Both the position numbers and the translations under genes were made by a program. From the NCBI GenBank assembly GCA_021234155.1, contig JAJEKV010000005.1, positions 7,370,216 to 7,434,215 of the forward strand: a stretch of DNA of 64,000 nucleotides, given 5' to 3'. Shown here piece after piece: positions 34,409 to 46,380 of the stretch; position 1 is the stretch's first letter; each line of letters begins with the position of its first letter. The DNA comes from Isoetes taiwanensis (taxonomy: Eukaryota; Streptophyta; Lycopodiopsida; Isoetales; Isoetaceae). The notes under the pieces were generated by a model that had not been told where the DNA came from, made no database searches, and saw only the letters and a list, made by a program, of their open reading frames with translations.

Positions 34409-35938
34409 CACTACTTCAAAAAACCCTTCGAGCTATAGCGGTGGCAACGCCGCCGCAAAATCGTCTTGTATACGTATATAATGCAGTTTGTGATTTTTCA
34501 TTGTTTTTGTTCCTCTTGAATTTTTCCGCGCCGCAATCTATCTCAATATTTTGTTGCCACGTTTTTCTTAAAGACCATCACGACTTCCTATGACAGATCA
34601 AGCTGTCCACCGCCAACAACAAACGTGGTCGGATCTGTGGAATCCATGAGCAGCGACGAACATGACTGGATCGGGGAGGGGGGGGGGTGGTTTGATGTTT
34701 TTGTTGCAACGTACCTACCTTGCTTGACTCTGTGTTGCAGCGTGCAGGGGGATTTGGGGCAGAAGATCTATCATTTCTGGAGGTTGCAATACTCAATAAA
34801 TAAGGTTCGATTTCTTATTTTATTTCTTTTACAATCTTTCTAACCCTAGGTCACGCTTGTGCATGCCACAACAACATCAGGAGGCCACCATCTCCATCGA
34901 TTCTATGCAATCCGGCTGGGCAAAGGCTGTTTCCCAGCAAATCGGCATCCTGAAGACTAATTTTGACCTTTTCCAGGTCGTCCTACTGCTGCAACAACAT
35001 TGTCTGGCTGGAGCCACCTATTCAGGCTTCCATGGCCTTAAACTAGGCCTATCTGGCCTTGCACACAGCAAATCAGCCTATTTGGCCTCAGTTCCGACCT
35101 TCTCATGTCAAATCCAACCTGATTTGTTGCCATCTTTTCCGTAGCAACAAATCCGCTGAAAATCTTAGAAGGGGTCTTCAAATTTGTTGAAGCTGGGATC
35201 CAAATAGTTAAACCGCAGGTATTCGAGAGATTGGGACAGAGATGGCAGGCTGCGAGAGATTGGGGCATAGATGGCAAGAAGGAAAAGACCATTTGGAGTT
35301 GTTAAAGTTGCTCACAGCCGGGACTGGTTCTTCATCGGCATAGTCCAGCCATAGAACGACCCAACAGTTTATAAAATCTCCATTTCCTGAATCAATGTAA
35401 TCGATGCTCCTACAACCAAATTCTAATGATAACCTACAGTAAAAGAGAGGAAAGAACAAAGCCATTTTCCTCAGACCACAACTTGGTATCTAGAGGCATG
35501 AACTCTAGTTTTTCGCTACTTTCTCCCTCTACATTAGACCTATACATCACCCTCTGCAATGTTGAAAATAGTTCTTACCTAAAGACCGTTGAACCATTGT
35601 TTTCTTGAACCAATTAATTTAATGGTTCCAACCATTGTCTCTGTTTAACTCTATCTCATGGTACCCATTATCTACAGAATAACCAACCCCCAGGATACAA
35701 TAATGCTTAGACCCTAAGTTAAAAGGTTTTTCATGTTGCTAAATAATTAGCTGTTTATAATCCATATACAAAATGTGTATGCCCTAATGTATTGGGATGC
35801 ATGGTAATTGAATATCCATCAAAGTGCTTCTCGTGCAATGAATGCGCACGACTAGTTGCTCATCTTTCCAATGTTCGTATTGCAGAAAAGAGAAATGTTC
35901 GCGGCGGCCTTAGCCGCTGCGATAAATTTCTTGTATTA
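34409..35938. mobile_element. Candidate non-autonomous CACTA-like element
   Basis: The left end CACTACTTCAAAAAACCCTT runs into AGCTATAGCGGTGGCAACGC. The right end read inwards, TAATACAAGAAATTTATCGC, runs into AGCGGCTAAGGCCGCCGCG. Both fit the plant CACTA terminus (CACTACAAGAAA followed by a GC-rich subterminal stretch), although the right end has lost the leading CAC. The ~1.5 kb interior has no transposase. A 3-base duplication is not seen (CAC before, TAA after). The pairing of the two ends is inferred. Confidence 0.5.
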
Positions 35939-36061
35939 TAATCTTTTTATATTATTAGAAATGGAGCCTAGTGTTGCTAACATAGCTAGGAACTGTAAAT
36001 AATACACTGGAACAATTGTTAAATGAACTCACATTTTTAAAATTACACAATTAAGAACGTT

Positions 36062-37435
36062 CAACTGCATTTCCCAGTTCCCCTTGTTTTTCTCTTTTCC
36101 TTCTGACTTTCTCCACTTTTTCCTTCTTTTATTTTTCTCTTTCTCCGTTTCCCTTTTCCATTTACCCTTTTCCACTATCCCATTTCTCCCATTTCCTTTT
36201 CCCTTTTTTATTTTCCCCTTCCCCATTTTTCCTTTTCTATTTTCCCTTCCCTTTTATCAAATTTCTGTTTGCCCTTTCCTTTTTCTTTTCCCCCCCTTTT
36301 CCCGCCCTTTTCCTTTCATTTTTCCCTTTTTCGTTTTTCCATTCGCTGCGTTTTCTTTTTTCCTTTTTCTATTTTTGTCTTCCTTTTTGTTCTCCTTCCC
36401 TCCCTTATCTATTTTTTCATTTTAACCTTACTTTTTCTCGTTTTCCTTTTCCCATTTGTCTTTCCCCATGCTACCCTTTTTCCCATTCTCTTTTCTCTTT
36501 CCTTTCCCTTTTTTTTTTCACGTTTCCCTTTTCTATTTTTCTACTCCCCATTTTCTCTTTTCCCATTTCTTACTCCCCCCCTCCCTTATTTCGCCTCCCC
36601 TTTTTGCCTTTCCTTTTTTCTTTACCTTTTCGCATTTTCCTTTTCTTCCCTTCCCTTTGCTTCCCTTTTCCCTTCCCCTTTTCCTTTTCCCGACGGCCGT
36701 TTTCCCTTCCCCATTCCTCCTTTTTCGACCCTTTCTCTCTTCCTATTTTTCCCATTCTATTTCTCCCTCCCTCCTTCACTTTTCTTTTTCTCTTTCCCTT
36801 TTTCTATGCTCTATTTTCCTTCCCTTTTCCCCACCTTTGTTTTTTCTTTCTATTTTTCCCTTCCCTTTTCCCACCCTTTCCCTCTTCTCATTTTCCCCAT
36901 GCCTTTTTCCTTATTTTCCCCTTTCTTTATTCTTTTCCCATTCCCTTTCCTCATGCCTTCCCTTTTCTCCTTTCCTCACTCTTTCCCTTTACCTTTTTTT
37001 TCACTTCTCTTTTCTGCTGTCTTTCTTTCTCTTTTCCCTTTGCCCTTTTGCCCTTCCACCTCTCCATTTCTTTTCCCTTTCCCTTTTCCCACCCTTTCTC
37101 TCCTCCCTTTTCCCAGTGTCCTTTTGCCATCCTTTCCCCTTTCTTTTTCCTTTTCTCATGCCCTTTTCCCATCTCTTCTCGCTACCCTTTTCCTCTTCCC
37201 CTTTTTCCCCTACCCTTTTTCTCTTCCATTTTCCTCGTCTCCTCACCTTTTCCCTCTTCCACTTTTCTTGATGTCCTCTTCCCTCGTCCCTTTTCCTTCC
37301 TTTTCTTTTTCTTTCCCCTTACATTTTCTTGTGCCTTTTTCCTTTCTTTTTCCCGTCCCCCTTTTCCTTTTCCCCCCGCCTTTTTGCCCTTTATTTTCCT
37401 TTCCTCCTCCTTTTTCCATTTCCCTTTTCCCTTAA
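36062..37435. repeat. 1.4 kb polypyrimidine tract (TTTTCCC-type)
   Basis: The plus strand is almost entirely C and T, built from degenerate units such as CCCTTTTCC and TTTTCCCTTC, with very few purines. The open frames of up to 388 codons across it arise because such sequence lacks stop codons; they are not genes. Long mirror-like pyrimidine runs can form triplex (H-) DNA. Confidence 0.95.
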
Positions 37436-37499
37436 GAGATCAAAGCATGATTAATCATAGTGGTGAGAAGTCGTGCGATAAATCTCAGCCTTTGGATGC

Positions 37500-37585
37500 A
37501 ATCAGATGATTTTAGTCGTCCAAATTAGGGTTTGATTCATGACATACTTACGCTATAATTTTATAATATAATATCTTATATCTTA
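37500..37585. repeat. Left arm of an AT-rich inverted repeat flanking the Helitron candidate
   Basis: ATTAGGGTT, GACATACTTAC and ATAATTTTATAATATAA occur in this order. The same words occur in the same order on the opposite strand at 43,560-43,660. The candidate Helitron sits between the arms. Confidence 0.55.
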
Positions 37586-38666
37586 CTAGAAAAAGTGCCC
37601 AGCGTTGCTGGGCTTTTCATAGGGTATAATTTCAAAAACTAATAAAAATATTGGACATAAGTTTAGACCATCTAAAGAAGAGCAGGGCAAAAAGTCTAGA
37701 ACTATTAATATTTGATATTTTTATAATGTATAAAGGTAATTAATGCATAGTCTAGTTTTTTTTAAACCCTTCATTCATCGCCTAATAGAATGTTGCTTGT
37801 ATGGAATCTCCAGCATCCACCTATTGTTTGTTGGTGTTAGAACGTAAATAAACATTAAAGTTTGAACCTTAAAAAGCTCTGTATCGAACCATTGGATAAT
37901 GGGATTCTACCTTCATTTGTCTTGCACCTCCATTGTGTGAGATATTTATACTGTGTGTAATGATCTAGAAGTATTTATTTTCTTTATGCGCTATGTAGCA
38001 AGTTATAAGTTGAGCCTCTATTTCCAAGAGTTATGGAAGAGGTTTCAAGGATTTGCTAGAATCTCGCTAGAATTCTTATTGTTCAGTGGGCAAGGACAGA
38101 GTTTGTTTTGGTATTTTTGTTGGATTGCATGGTTAGGCAATATTCGTTATAAGATTGTCAGTAATTGGAGATTGGGTAATCGAATTAAGCATAATCTTAG
38201 ATGTGAAATATGTAACTCATAAATCCAATTGCAGACATGTTGCAAGAATCTTATATATGTGGAATAAGTAACTCAATAAATTCATTTGTAGATATGATGC
38301 AATAGAAATACTATATAGTTAGTTGCACATTAGTGTTTTGATCTTTTGTAGCAATGTGTTTTGGAGAGAGTGGCTAAGACTTATTCTAGGGGCATAGGTA
38401 GTGTCGCCATATCCCTTAGAATCATGTTTATTGTCATATGTAAGAATTTAAAAGTGCATCTATTGGTAAGGAACACTTACATAGTGTGAGCATTAAAAAC
38501 AAAATAGCAAACATCATTAGATAATGTCTTTGCAAAACATATTAGCATGATAGCAAAATAGCAGAAATGGGGTGTGCTTCAAGGAACGTACATTATCTAT
38601 TATTTACGTGCATCTCAAATATGCAAGAGTTGAAGCGGTCCTATCATAATATCAGACTTGGCCCTT

Positions 38667-38863
38667 TAAGGCCACTATTCTCCATTTATGGTTGGAGTAG
38701 ATAGACTTGGATTAAATTTACCCTTTGCGTTAAGGCCACTATTCTCCATTTGTGGTTGGAGCAGATAGACTTGGATTAACTTTACCCTTTGCTTAACTGT
38801 TTATCTCCACACCATAGACTTGGATTAACTTTACCCTTTGCTTAACTGTTTATCTCCACACCG
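38667..38863. repeat. Two nested tandem duplications (63 bp x2, 49 bp x2)
   Basis: A unit starting TTAAGGCCACTATTCTCCAT occurs at 38,667 and 38,730. A second unit starting ATAGACTTGGATTAACTTTA occurs at 38,765 and 38,814; it reuses the tail of the first. Copies differ at only a few bases. Confidence 0.85.
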
Positions 38864-39259
38864 TAACCAACTACAAAAAGAAATAGCCAAAACTTCAATA
38901 TAAGCTGGAATTGATCGAGCTTACCAATGCTCTGTTATGGGCTTTTTTTTCAAATTCTTTTTGGACGAATGGATACTTGTTACCATATGGAGACACAATA
39001 GGATATGGAGATAAAACAAATGGATAATGAATATGAAAGGAACAAAGAAGAAATAAAAGGAACTCATGTGTGTTGAGAAGTTTTGCTTCAATAACTTTTG
39101 TATCACAAAGGTTGGCACAATGAATAAGCATTTGGTATGATTGTGGCAACAGATTTTGAAACTCTTGTTGAAAATTGATCCAATTTCCAGATTGTATTAT
39201 ATGCTGATAATATTGGACCTAAATGATCAAGAATACTACTTTTCCACTATGCTGCAACT

Positions 39260-39440
39260 CAACTGTTTAACTTCAATTTCTAGGCTGCACAAATATGCAA
39301 CAATACAACAGGTATTCTGCTTCCCTGAAACATGTGCCATGGCCAAGGAAGTCAACCATGAAGTTGTAGTCAGGTCTATTAGGTGGTATGCCATGGCATA
39401 TTACAATGGACCGGAAATACTGACCTTGTCCATTGCCATG
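39260..39440 (-). pseudogene. PPR protein fragment (PLS type)
   Basis: The minus strand reads HGIPPNRPDYNFMVDFLGHG followed by TCFREAEYLL. This matches the C-terminal repeats of PLS-class pentatricopeptide proteins (xPxxxHYxxMVDLLGRAGxLxEAexxi). A further stretch at 40,019-39,880 (DFWHGAYGINSKDSMLKFFC) looks like another PPR repeat of the same gene but is less sure. It is only a fragment, within the candidate Helitron. Confidence 0.6.
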
Positions 39441-41309
39441 TGAATCAATAGAAACCGCTTTCCATAGATGATTTTGAGTTGTTTCCCAAGAGTCTAGAAA
39501 CGTACGCAAAAGATAAGTCAAACGATAGGGCAGATCCATAGAGAGAAGCTGCCATACCAATGTTATCATGCGAATTCTAGAATTCTAAAACTGGTGACAA
39601 CAAATTTGCCCATAACATTCTTCAGTTCAATCTTTGTCAAGGTTCTTTTTCCACCTGATATATGTAATAACCAAAGCTGGAACTACAATAGCACCTGTCA
39701 CCGTAGAAGGCACATTGAAACTTGCAACTACAACTTCCAATTTCTTCACTGTTACCCTCCTACACTTGATTCTTCTTACCTTTCAAGGGATCTTCAAAAG
39801 TAGACAATGGGTTACAACAATACATTCTCAGCTGTAATTGCCTTGGCACATGGCTCTTCAAATGCACACGATTTTGCAAGTGGTAACATAGCTCACAGTG
39901 CCATGAGAAGGAGCAATTTGCCTTTCTTTTCCTCTAAAGTCATGCCACAAAAAAATTTCAACATTGAATCCTTACTGTTGATGCCATATGCTCCATGCCA
40001 GAAGTCAATGCTGTCATTGTAGCAGTCTGAGTTTGTGATAGGAGTAATGTGAAGCTGCGACAAGAAGGCAAGGCATCATATGTTTTTCTATCCTGAAATA
40101 TAAGTACAGCTAACAAAAATCATTTCTTATATTAAATTATGATTTGTCATCTACCTTCAAGTTCTCCAGCACATATGGTCTTCTGTCACCCTGTAGCATA
40201 CTATTATAGATATTCTATTTATGTTGTTACCATGTCCCAGCCACATTATATTTAATAAAGCTCTGGACAAGGCAATGTGATGGAGAATAATATGAGAACA
40301 TAGAACGTATGCTACTAATCATTGGTGTTATCTCAATCAACTTTCTGAGTTCTGAGTTCAGTACATGAGAATAGAAAATCAAGTAAACGTCAAATGGTTC
40401 CAGCTATTTTATACATATGTGAGTACTATATTGCGAATGCTATCTCAGAGGAATTTGGTACTTAATTTGATACTTATGCCAAAGCAACTATAGTCAAAGC
40501 AATTGGATTCATCCAGATAATCACAAAATTAGTATTTAAAAGAACTGCTATACTTGGATGGGAGAAGAGAGAATGATCCAGTTTTAGAAAAGATTATTGT
40601 TCTTTTCATCTTGCTGCATTCTGCATTCAAACTACAGAGAAATGGATAAATAAACTGATTAAGCATAGGAATAAGAATGTCTAGGGAAAACTTAATCGAT
40701 CTATGCAAAGAACTTAAGAATGCTGTCGTATAACTTATTCCTCATCCAAATTGTCGCAGGTATTGGCATCATTGGGGCAGTTCTTGCCCAGATCTTGTTT
40801 GGATCCAACTAAAATTATCTGCAGCAGAGACACCAAAATGGCTATGGAGAATTCCGTTCTTAATGAGCAGAAATGGGAAGACCTGGTTATAGAGGATAGT
40901 CAATAGGCAAGTGGATCTAATGTTACATATACCAGTTGCAAAAGGGTCATCATGTACAGCTTGCTATTTAAGTTGCCATCCAATTCCATCAGCCACAGAA
41001 GAAGCCATGGTCGATTTAGATAGTGTTTTCTACTGTGATCTTTAACATCTTAATTTTATTGCTTAGGTAGATTATATAATGAAAAACAGGAGCGCATGCA
41101 AGAAACCTTACCATCTCATCGAAGTGAAACAATGATTGCGAATGTCGAATCCTTGCCATCGCAATAATTGCAACAAAGAGTAATGCTGTAAAGAGCTTTG
41201 TATCAGTTCAGAAAGTAAGTAGGTCCATTTGGCTCTTCAATCATGAAAGAAGTTCCCAACCAAAATAAACATTGGACATATTCTATAACCACTTTAACAA
41301 CATATTCTG

Positions 41310-41500
41310 CAAGATGAAGCTCAACATAAAAGGAAATAAAGTGGAGGAAGCTCGCACTTTGTTTCAAGAAATGGTTGATAGTGGATGTATTCCTAATGCT
41401 GTTACGTACAATGCACTTATTAATGGTTTTTGCTGGTATAATATGTGGATGAGGCTCAGAGATTTTTTGAGAGAATGAAGACAATCAATATAATTTGGCA
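41310..41500 (+). pseudogene. PPR protein fragment (P type)
   Basis: The plus strand reads GNKVEEARTLFQEMVDSGCI, then PNAVTYNALINGFC. After a one-base slip it reads VDEAQRFFERMK. This is one complete 35-residue P-class PPR repeat and part of the next. No start codon, targeting peptide or further repeats are seen. It lies in the candidate Helitron in opposite orientation to the other PPR fragment, so at least two different captures are implied. Confidence 0.8.
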
Positions 41501-41504
41501 ATGC

Positions 41505-43075
41505 CCTATTCGCCAGCATGCAACTGTAATTTCACATTATTATTTGCCTGGAAACCACGATGTGCATCTCTAAAACTCATGCTATTTTTGAAATCCACAA
41601 ATGTGAGCAATTTCAGTCAAGGACTTACCAACATAACTCTTTTTTGAAAGCATCTTCTTTGAAAGCATATCAAGCAACAGAAATCCAGAAAAATCGCTGG
41701 TATAGAAGCTTCTACAGCTATTTTGTATCATAAAATGCTGGATCAAGGTTTCTCTGCCAGTTTTGGCTTTAGAAAAAAGCCACCATACTGACATTTAGAC
41801 TCCATTATATCCGGCCACAAATTTTCAACTTAATCTTCAACTTAATATGAAAAACAAATGTCAAGGAAAAATAGAGCATTGCAAATGTGTTCATTTTTAC
41901 TCAAGAGTAATGGCTAAAGCTTATTATTATACCTCTATGCACAATCAGTCAGAATCAAGGGACTTCATTTTATGCGCGGATGGAGCTACTTATAATTGTA
42001 TGCCTAAAAATTCATTGGCAAAAGGCATATCAGGCTATTTGCATATAACCATTTAGGCAAAGATTGTACCTTTGTCTCAGATCAAAAGTTGGCACGTAAG
42101 AACTTGGCAAAGCCATCTAAGACGACTCCATGCAACTGCATTTTTCGTGATATTATCTGCCTGAAAACCAGGAAATGGATCTCTAAAGCTCATACTATTT
42201 CCGAAATCCACAAGTGTGAGCAATTTCAGCCAGGGGCTTACCAACAGAACTCCTATTTGTAAGCATCTGAAGCAATGGAAACCCATAAAAATCGCCAGTA
42301 TAGAAGCTCTTACAACTATTTCGTATCAAAAAATGCTGAATCAAGTTTTCATAGCCAGCTTTGGCTTTAGAAAAGGCCACATATAGGCTTTAGAAAAGGC
42401 CACATATAGACTCCATCAAATTTCGCATTTTGTATATCCAATCACAGATTTTCAACGTAATATGGGAAACAAATGTCAGGGAAAATAGAGCATTGCAGGC
42501 CATTATGTATCATACGCCATTATGTATCACGATTTGGCAAATGGCATATCAGGCTATTTGCATATAACCATTTAGGCAAAGATTATACCTTTGTTTCAGA
42601 TCCAAAGTTAGCACGTAAAAACTTGGCAAAGCCATCTACAGCAAAAATATAATTTGGCAATGCAATATTTGGTAGGAGACAGACTCCATGCAACTGCCTT
42701 TCGCATTATTATTTGCCTGAAAACCAGGAAATGGATCTCTAAAGCTCATACTATTTTCGAAATCCATAAGTATGAGCAATTTTAGCCAGGGGCTTACCAA
42801 CAGTTCTCCCTTTTTAAAGCATCTGAAGCAATGGAAATCCAGAAAAATCGCCAGTATAAAAGCTTTTACAGCTATTTCGTATCAAAAAATGCTGGATCAG
42901 GGTTTCATAGCCAACTTTGGCTTTAAAAAAGGCCACATATAGACTCCATCAAATTTCGCATTTCGTATATCCAGCCATAGATTTTTGGGAAACAAATGTT
43001 AGAGAAAACAGAGCATTGCAAATCTGTTCAATTTTTATCAAGAGTAATAGATAAAATATCGTGTCTATAGCAGGC
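41505..43075. repeat. Degenerate ~0.52-0.62 kb tandem repeat, about three copies
   Basis: The sequence AAACCAGGAAATGGATCTCT and what follows recurs at ~42,165 and ~42,720 with a diverged copy at ~41,552. A second marker, GGCATATCAGGCTATTTGCA, occurs at 42,023 and 42,543. A third, AAACAAATGT followed by AGAGCATTGCA, occurs at ~41,850, ~42,468 and ~42,990. Minus-strand frames in each copy read alike (LIQHFLIRNSCKSFYTGDF), but I recognise no domain and each copy has stops. Copy 2 contains an extra 24-base duplication at ~42,365-42,412. Confidence 0.75.
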
Positions 43076-43557
43076 AGATTGGATTCTTAACCCTAAAACA
43101 TCAATGATAAAATGGCAAGCATGAAAGCTAAAACTTATTGTTATTACCTCTGTAAAAATGTTCACGTTGCAGAAGAAGCTTTCATTGCCCTCCTAAAATA
43201 CACCGGAATGGGTGAAAGCTCGGTCTGCTGAAAGCGACTGCACCTTCTCAGAGGCATGAAAATCTGAATGGATAGATGGTTTCTAGCACAATCGGAAGGA
43301 GCACTATGCCAATTCGGGAGGCAACATGAGTAACGTGAAATGGGTCAAATTTGATATCAAAATGGAGGCGACAAATAGGAGAAGCAAGTCTCAGAGAGAT
43401 CATCTACAAGTAAAAATGATCCGGCAAAGTTCTCGGAGGCTAGGCAGTACCACGGGCATGAAAAACGGTAAATCCAAGGAATGAAAATAATTTAAAAAAA
43501 TGAAGGGACATGATGCTGCACAGACTATCCTAAAACGCCTTTATTATTATATATAGA

Positions 43558-43660
43558 TATAGATAGATATTATCTTATATTATAAAATTATAAAATTATT
43601 GGGTAAGTATGTCGTCAACGAAACACTAACCCTAATCGACATTTCGGGCACGTGTGGGAT
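43558..43660. repeat. Right arm of the AT-rich inverted repeat
   Basis: This is the inverted counterpart of 37,500-37,585: ATTATAAAATTAT, GTAAGTATGTC and AACCCTAAT lie in mirror order. The arms may be the two halves of an older palindromic MITE. Confidence 0.55.
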
Positions 43661-44635
43661 TTTTGGGTTTACATAATCTGAGAGGCCACAACTCCTGTAA
43701 AACGAAATCGTGCAAGCAGATGTTTTCAAGGCGGTTCAAGCAGATGTTCAAGGTTGGTCTTGACTGAATGCATTTCGAAGAGCTAAGAGATGAAAGAGCC
43801 TAGATTTGTTTTTAGGGATGGTAGATTACAGACACCCCAGACACCCAGGTCTTTTAGGAAATCCAGACGGTAAGGTTTCTATATCTCGACACATTCCCTA
43901 AAGCAATGAACTAAATGCCATGCTCTTTGATGGTGCACAGCTATGGCTAAGGAATCCAGAACCGGCTCAAGGAATTCAGTCATAGGTATGTTCTCAACTC
44001 CATAGCCATAATCGATAGGCATGACAGATTCGGGCATGACAGATTCAGGCTTTTTTGTGTTCAGAGAGGCGACAAAACCTCAAAGCAGTGAATCGCACAT
44101 CCTGGTCATATATATTACTAAAACTTGCAGGAAGGAATGTAGCAAATGGATTTTCGGCCACAAGAGCTTATCCCAGCTAGTGGATCGAGACCAAGAAACA
44201 TCCACAGGTCTGTGTCCCTGATTTGGGCTCTTCTAGAAGTTAGATTTGTGGCGGGAATGACAAAGGCTTATTAAATGTACAAGTTACCAGATCACAGTAA
44301 CATTTTCATGTATACATCATGACTAAATCATCTTGGAGTACCAATATACTCAGAGATATTAAATGTTAAACATGATAGGCAAGTCACGCTCTTGCTATGG
44401 AACTGCTACAAAAGGAGCCATGGCTTAAGGATATGTAGCCCCTGTTGGAGAAGGTATGTTTGTAGATCGTTGAACGTTTGCTTTTCTTTTGATCTGCATT
44501 ATTCTCCCTTGCATGTGGTCTGCATTGGCATGTGTAAGCATGTGGAATTTGGATCATAAAACTTTTAGTGGTTTCATGTTGTTGTTATCATATTATTTAC
44601 TTGGATATGAGATTTGCACTAGTTTGATTGAATTT
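43661..44635. other. Intergenic sequence before the nested insertion
   Basis: No gene, RNA gene or transposon end is seen. A short repeat, GACAGATTCGGGCAT/GACAGATTCAGGC, lies at ~44,023. Confidence 0.5.
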
Positions 44636-44651
44636 AGATTATAAATTTTTT
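44636..44651. repeat. Left target-site duplication of the inverted LINE
   Basis: AGATTATAAATTTTTT occurs here, directly before a poly(T) run, and again at 55,429-55,444. The last T residues are shared with the poly(T), so the exact length is 12 to 16 bases. Confidence 0.85.
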
Positions 44652-44868
44652 TTTTTTTTTTTTTTTTTGAAGGACGACAAGCTTTATTCACCAACTGAAA
44701 ACCAGAGCAACATAAAATGCAAAGACATGATTATAACCCCAGTGGACAAACTGATCCAACTGAGCACAACCACCTGCCTATGCAAAAGAATGAATCTGAA
44801 GGTAAGTATGCCAGATCAGTACTTTCTTCTCTTGATCAAGAGAAGAACAATTGTAAGCCATAACAATT

Positions 44869-45530
44869 TTATTTTTTGCCTAATCGAAGAACAATCTCAT
44901 CTGGCAGTATCACGCCCTTAAAGATAAACAACCTCCTTCTCTTCAGATTGACCATAAAAGCCAGCCACATGTGAGATGAAAAGCTAAACCCGTAGTTTGG
45001 GCCAAGCATCGGGATAGATAGATAGCAAAAAATTTGGCGGCTAGATCGAGACGATGCCAAAAGGGTCAACAACCAAGACCATGCCTCGCCAAAGCCGCTC
45101 ACACAAGAAAAAACAATGCTCAATACTCTCAACCCTTTGCTTTGGCATAAAGGACGAGCTCGAAATCCGATTATCCATTTTATGGACTAACCTGTTGACT
45201 CTGAGGCATCTATGGATCACTTGCCACCACAAAACTACTACTTTGGGATGAAGCAGCTTATCCCATACCCATATCCAAACACTTTTCCATTGTGGCTGAG
45301 GGACCTGAAGATGCCACCTATTAGATGGAGGCAGGATTTCAGAATGCAAAAGCAATTTATACACAGAAGACACAAACCGCCCTGGCTGGATATCCTGATG
45401 GCAACCCCATATGGCTACCTCAATCTGTGGACCAGAATCTTGTGGCAACAATGCAGCAATATGATTCCAGATTACTCTGTCCCATCTGTACAACAAGAAC
45501 TTTGTTCTAAATGCTGCTGCTGATGCATCT
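44869..45530 (-). pseudogene. LINE ORF2 C-terminal zf-RVT region (sense segment)
   Basis: The minus strand reads FRTKFLLYRWDRVIWNHIAA, then SVWIWVWDKLLHPKVVVLWW, HRCLRVN and ESIEHCFFLCERLW, to a stop at ~44,869 after frame changes. W-rich spacing followed by HCFFxC is the zf-RVT pattern. About 200 bases of 3' UTR and the poly(A) tail (poly(T), 44,646-44,671) follow. Confidence 0.8.
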
Positions 45531-46235
45531 AAGGCTGGTGTGCTTACTGCATGGAAGTCGTCTGTGGATGTCACTTTTACTCAAACAGATAGGTTCGGGC
45601 GATGGATAATAATCAAATGGAAAGATAAGGGCCAAAAATGGGGTTTGATAAATGTGTATGCTCATAATAGACCTCGTCAGCGTGGTGCTTTGTGGGCAAC
45701 TCTGAGGAGTAAAGTTCTCCAGCTTGGACAGAATGTTGCATGGTTGCTCGTTGGCGACTTCAATATGGTCGAGTTGGAAAGAGATAGAAGTGGTCGCGGC
45801 TCTGAAGTGGTGCAAGGATTCGAGCGAGAACAATGGCTACGCCTTTTACATGATGGTCAGCTTATAGAGATTGATGGTGATCAGTCCTTTACGTGGTGTA
45901 ATGGTTGGACAGGAGCTGGCAGAGCTTATGCAAGGCATGATAGAGGATACTTTAATACTTGTGCGCGCCGCTTTCGGCTAAGCGGATTTTAAATCGCTCA
46001 AATCTTCCTCGGATAGTTACGTATGCGATCATAATCCACAACTTCTAACTAATGATGTGGCTAATTGTCATCGACCTACCAGGACCTACTTTAAGCTTAA
46101 TTGCAAGTATCTGGAGGATGATGAGTTCAAACTTGGCTGTAGTCATGCTTGGTCTCGGGCCTTCTCACCTCGTAGGGGCATGTCTGGGGTTGTCGCAGCG
46201 TTGTCTGCAGTGAAGTCATTTGCAAAAGAATATGG
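45500..46235 (+). pseudogene. LINE ORF2 endonuclease domain (inverted segment), N-terminally truncated
   Basis: The frame reads SKAGVLTAWKSSVDVTFTQT, KWGLINVYAHN, AWLLVGDFNMVELERDRSG and SFTWCNG, the middle and C-terminal motifs of the LINE endonuclease (GDFN holds a catalytic Asp). The start with SWN and QE is missing, lost at the inversion junction. A frame change near 45,990 precedes SYVCDHNPQ, the degraded SDH box. The frame is cut at 46,235 (ending AKEYG) by the nested transposon. Confidence 0.8.
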
Positions 46236-46380
46236 GGGTGTGTTTTTGCTTGACATATGCAAAAAAGCATGTGGGCGACACCCATGCTGAAAAACTGCTT
46301 TTCGAACTTCATTAACAGACGTCACGCCCGTCCTCGACCGTCACGGAATTTTCGCCCTTCATTCGGCCGTCATGCAAAAT
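46236..46380. repeat. Left terminal and subterminal region of the 7 kb transposon
   Basis: The terminal repeat is followed by GCATGTGGGCGACACCCATGC, an imperfect palindrome, then CTGAAAAACTGCTT, then CGTCACGCCCGTC, GACCGTCACGG and GGCCGTCATG. These subterminal words resemble transposase-binding arrays. Confidence 0.75.

Larger units (their letters stand above)
37586..43557 (-). mobile_element. Candidate Helitron, about 6 kb, minus orientation, non-autonomous
   Basis: Read on the minus strand, the left boundary shows the hairpin GCCCAGCAACGCTGGGC, then ACTTTTT, then CTAG followed by T, the standard Helitron 3' end. At the other boundary the minus strand begins TCTATATATAATAATAAAGG after an A, matching the usual 5' TC start inserted between A and T. 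The TC position is uncertain by up to ~10 bases because of an ATCT repeat. No Rep/helicase is visible. PPR gene fragments on both strands are consistent with gene capture. Alternatively the two ends may belong to separate small elements. Confidence 0.5.

Noticed and set aside
36084-37509. Open frames up to 388 codons rich in Phe, Pro, Leu and Ser
   Set aside because: The polypyrimidine tract contains almost no stop codons on either strand. Composition alone explains the frames.
44646-44671. Poly(T) run as a simple microsatellite
   Set aside because: It lies directly next to a target-site duplication and the 3' end of a LINE in minus orientation, so it is the poly(A) tail.
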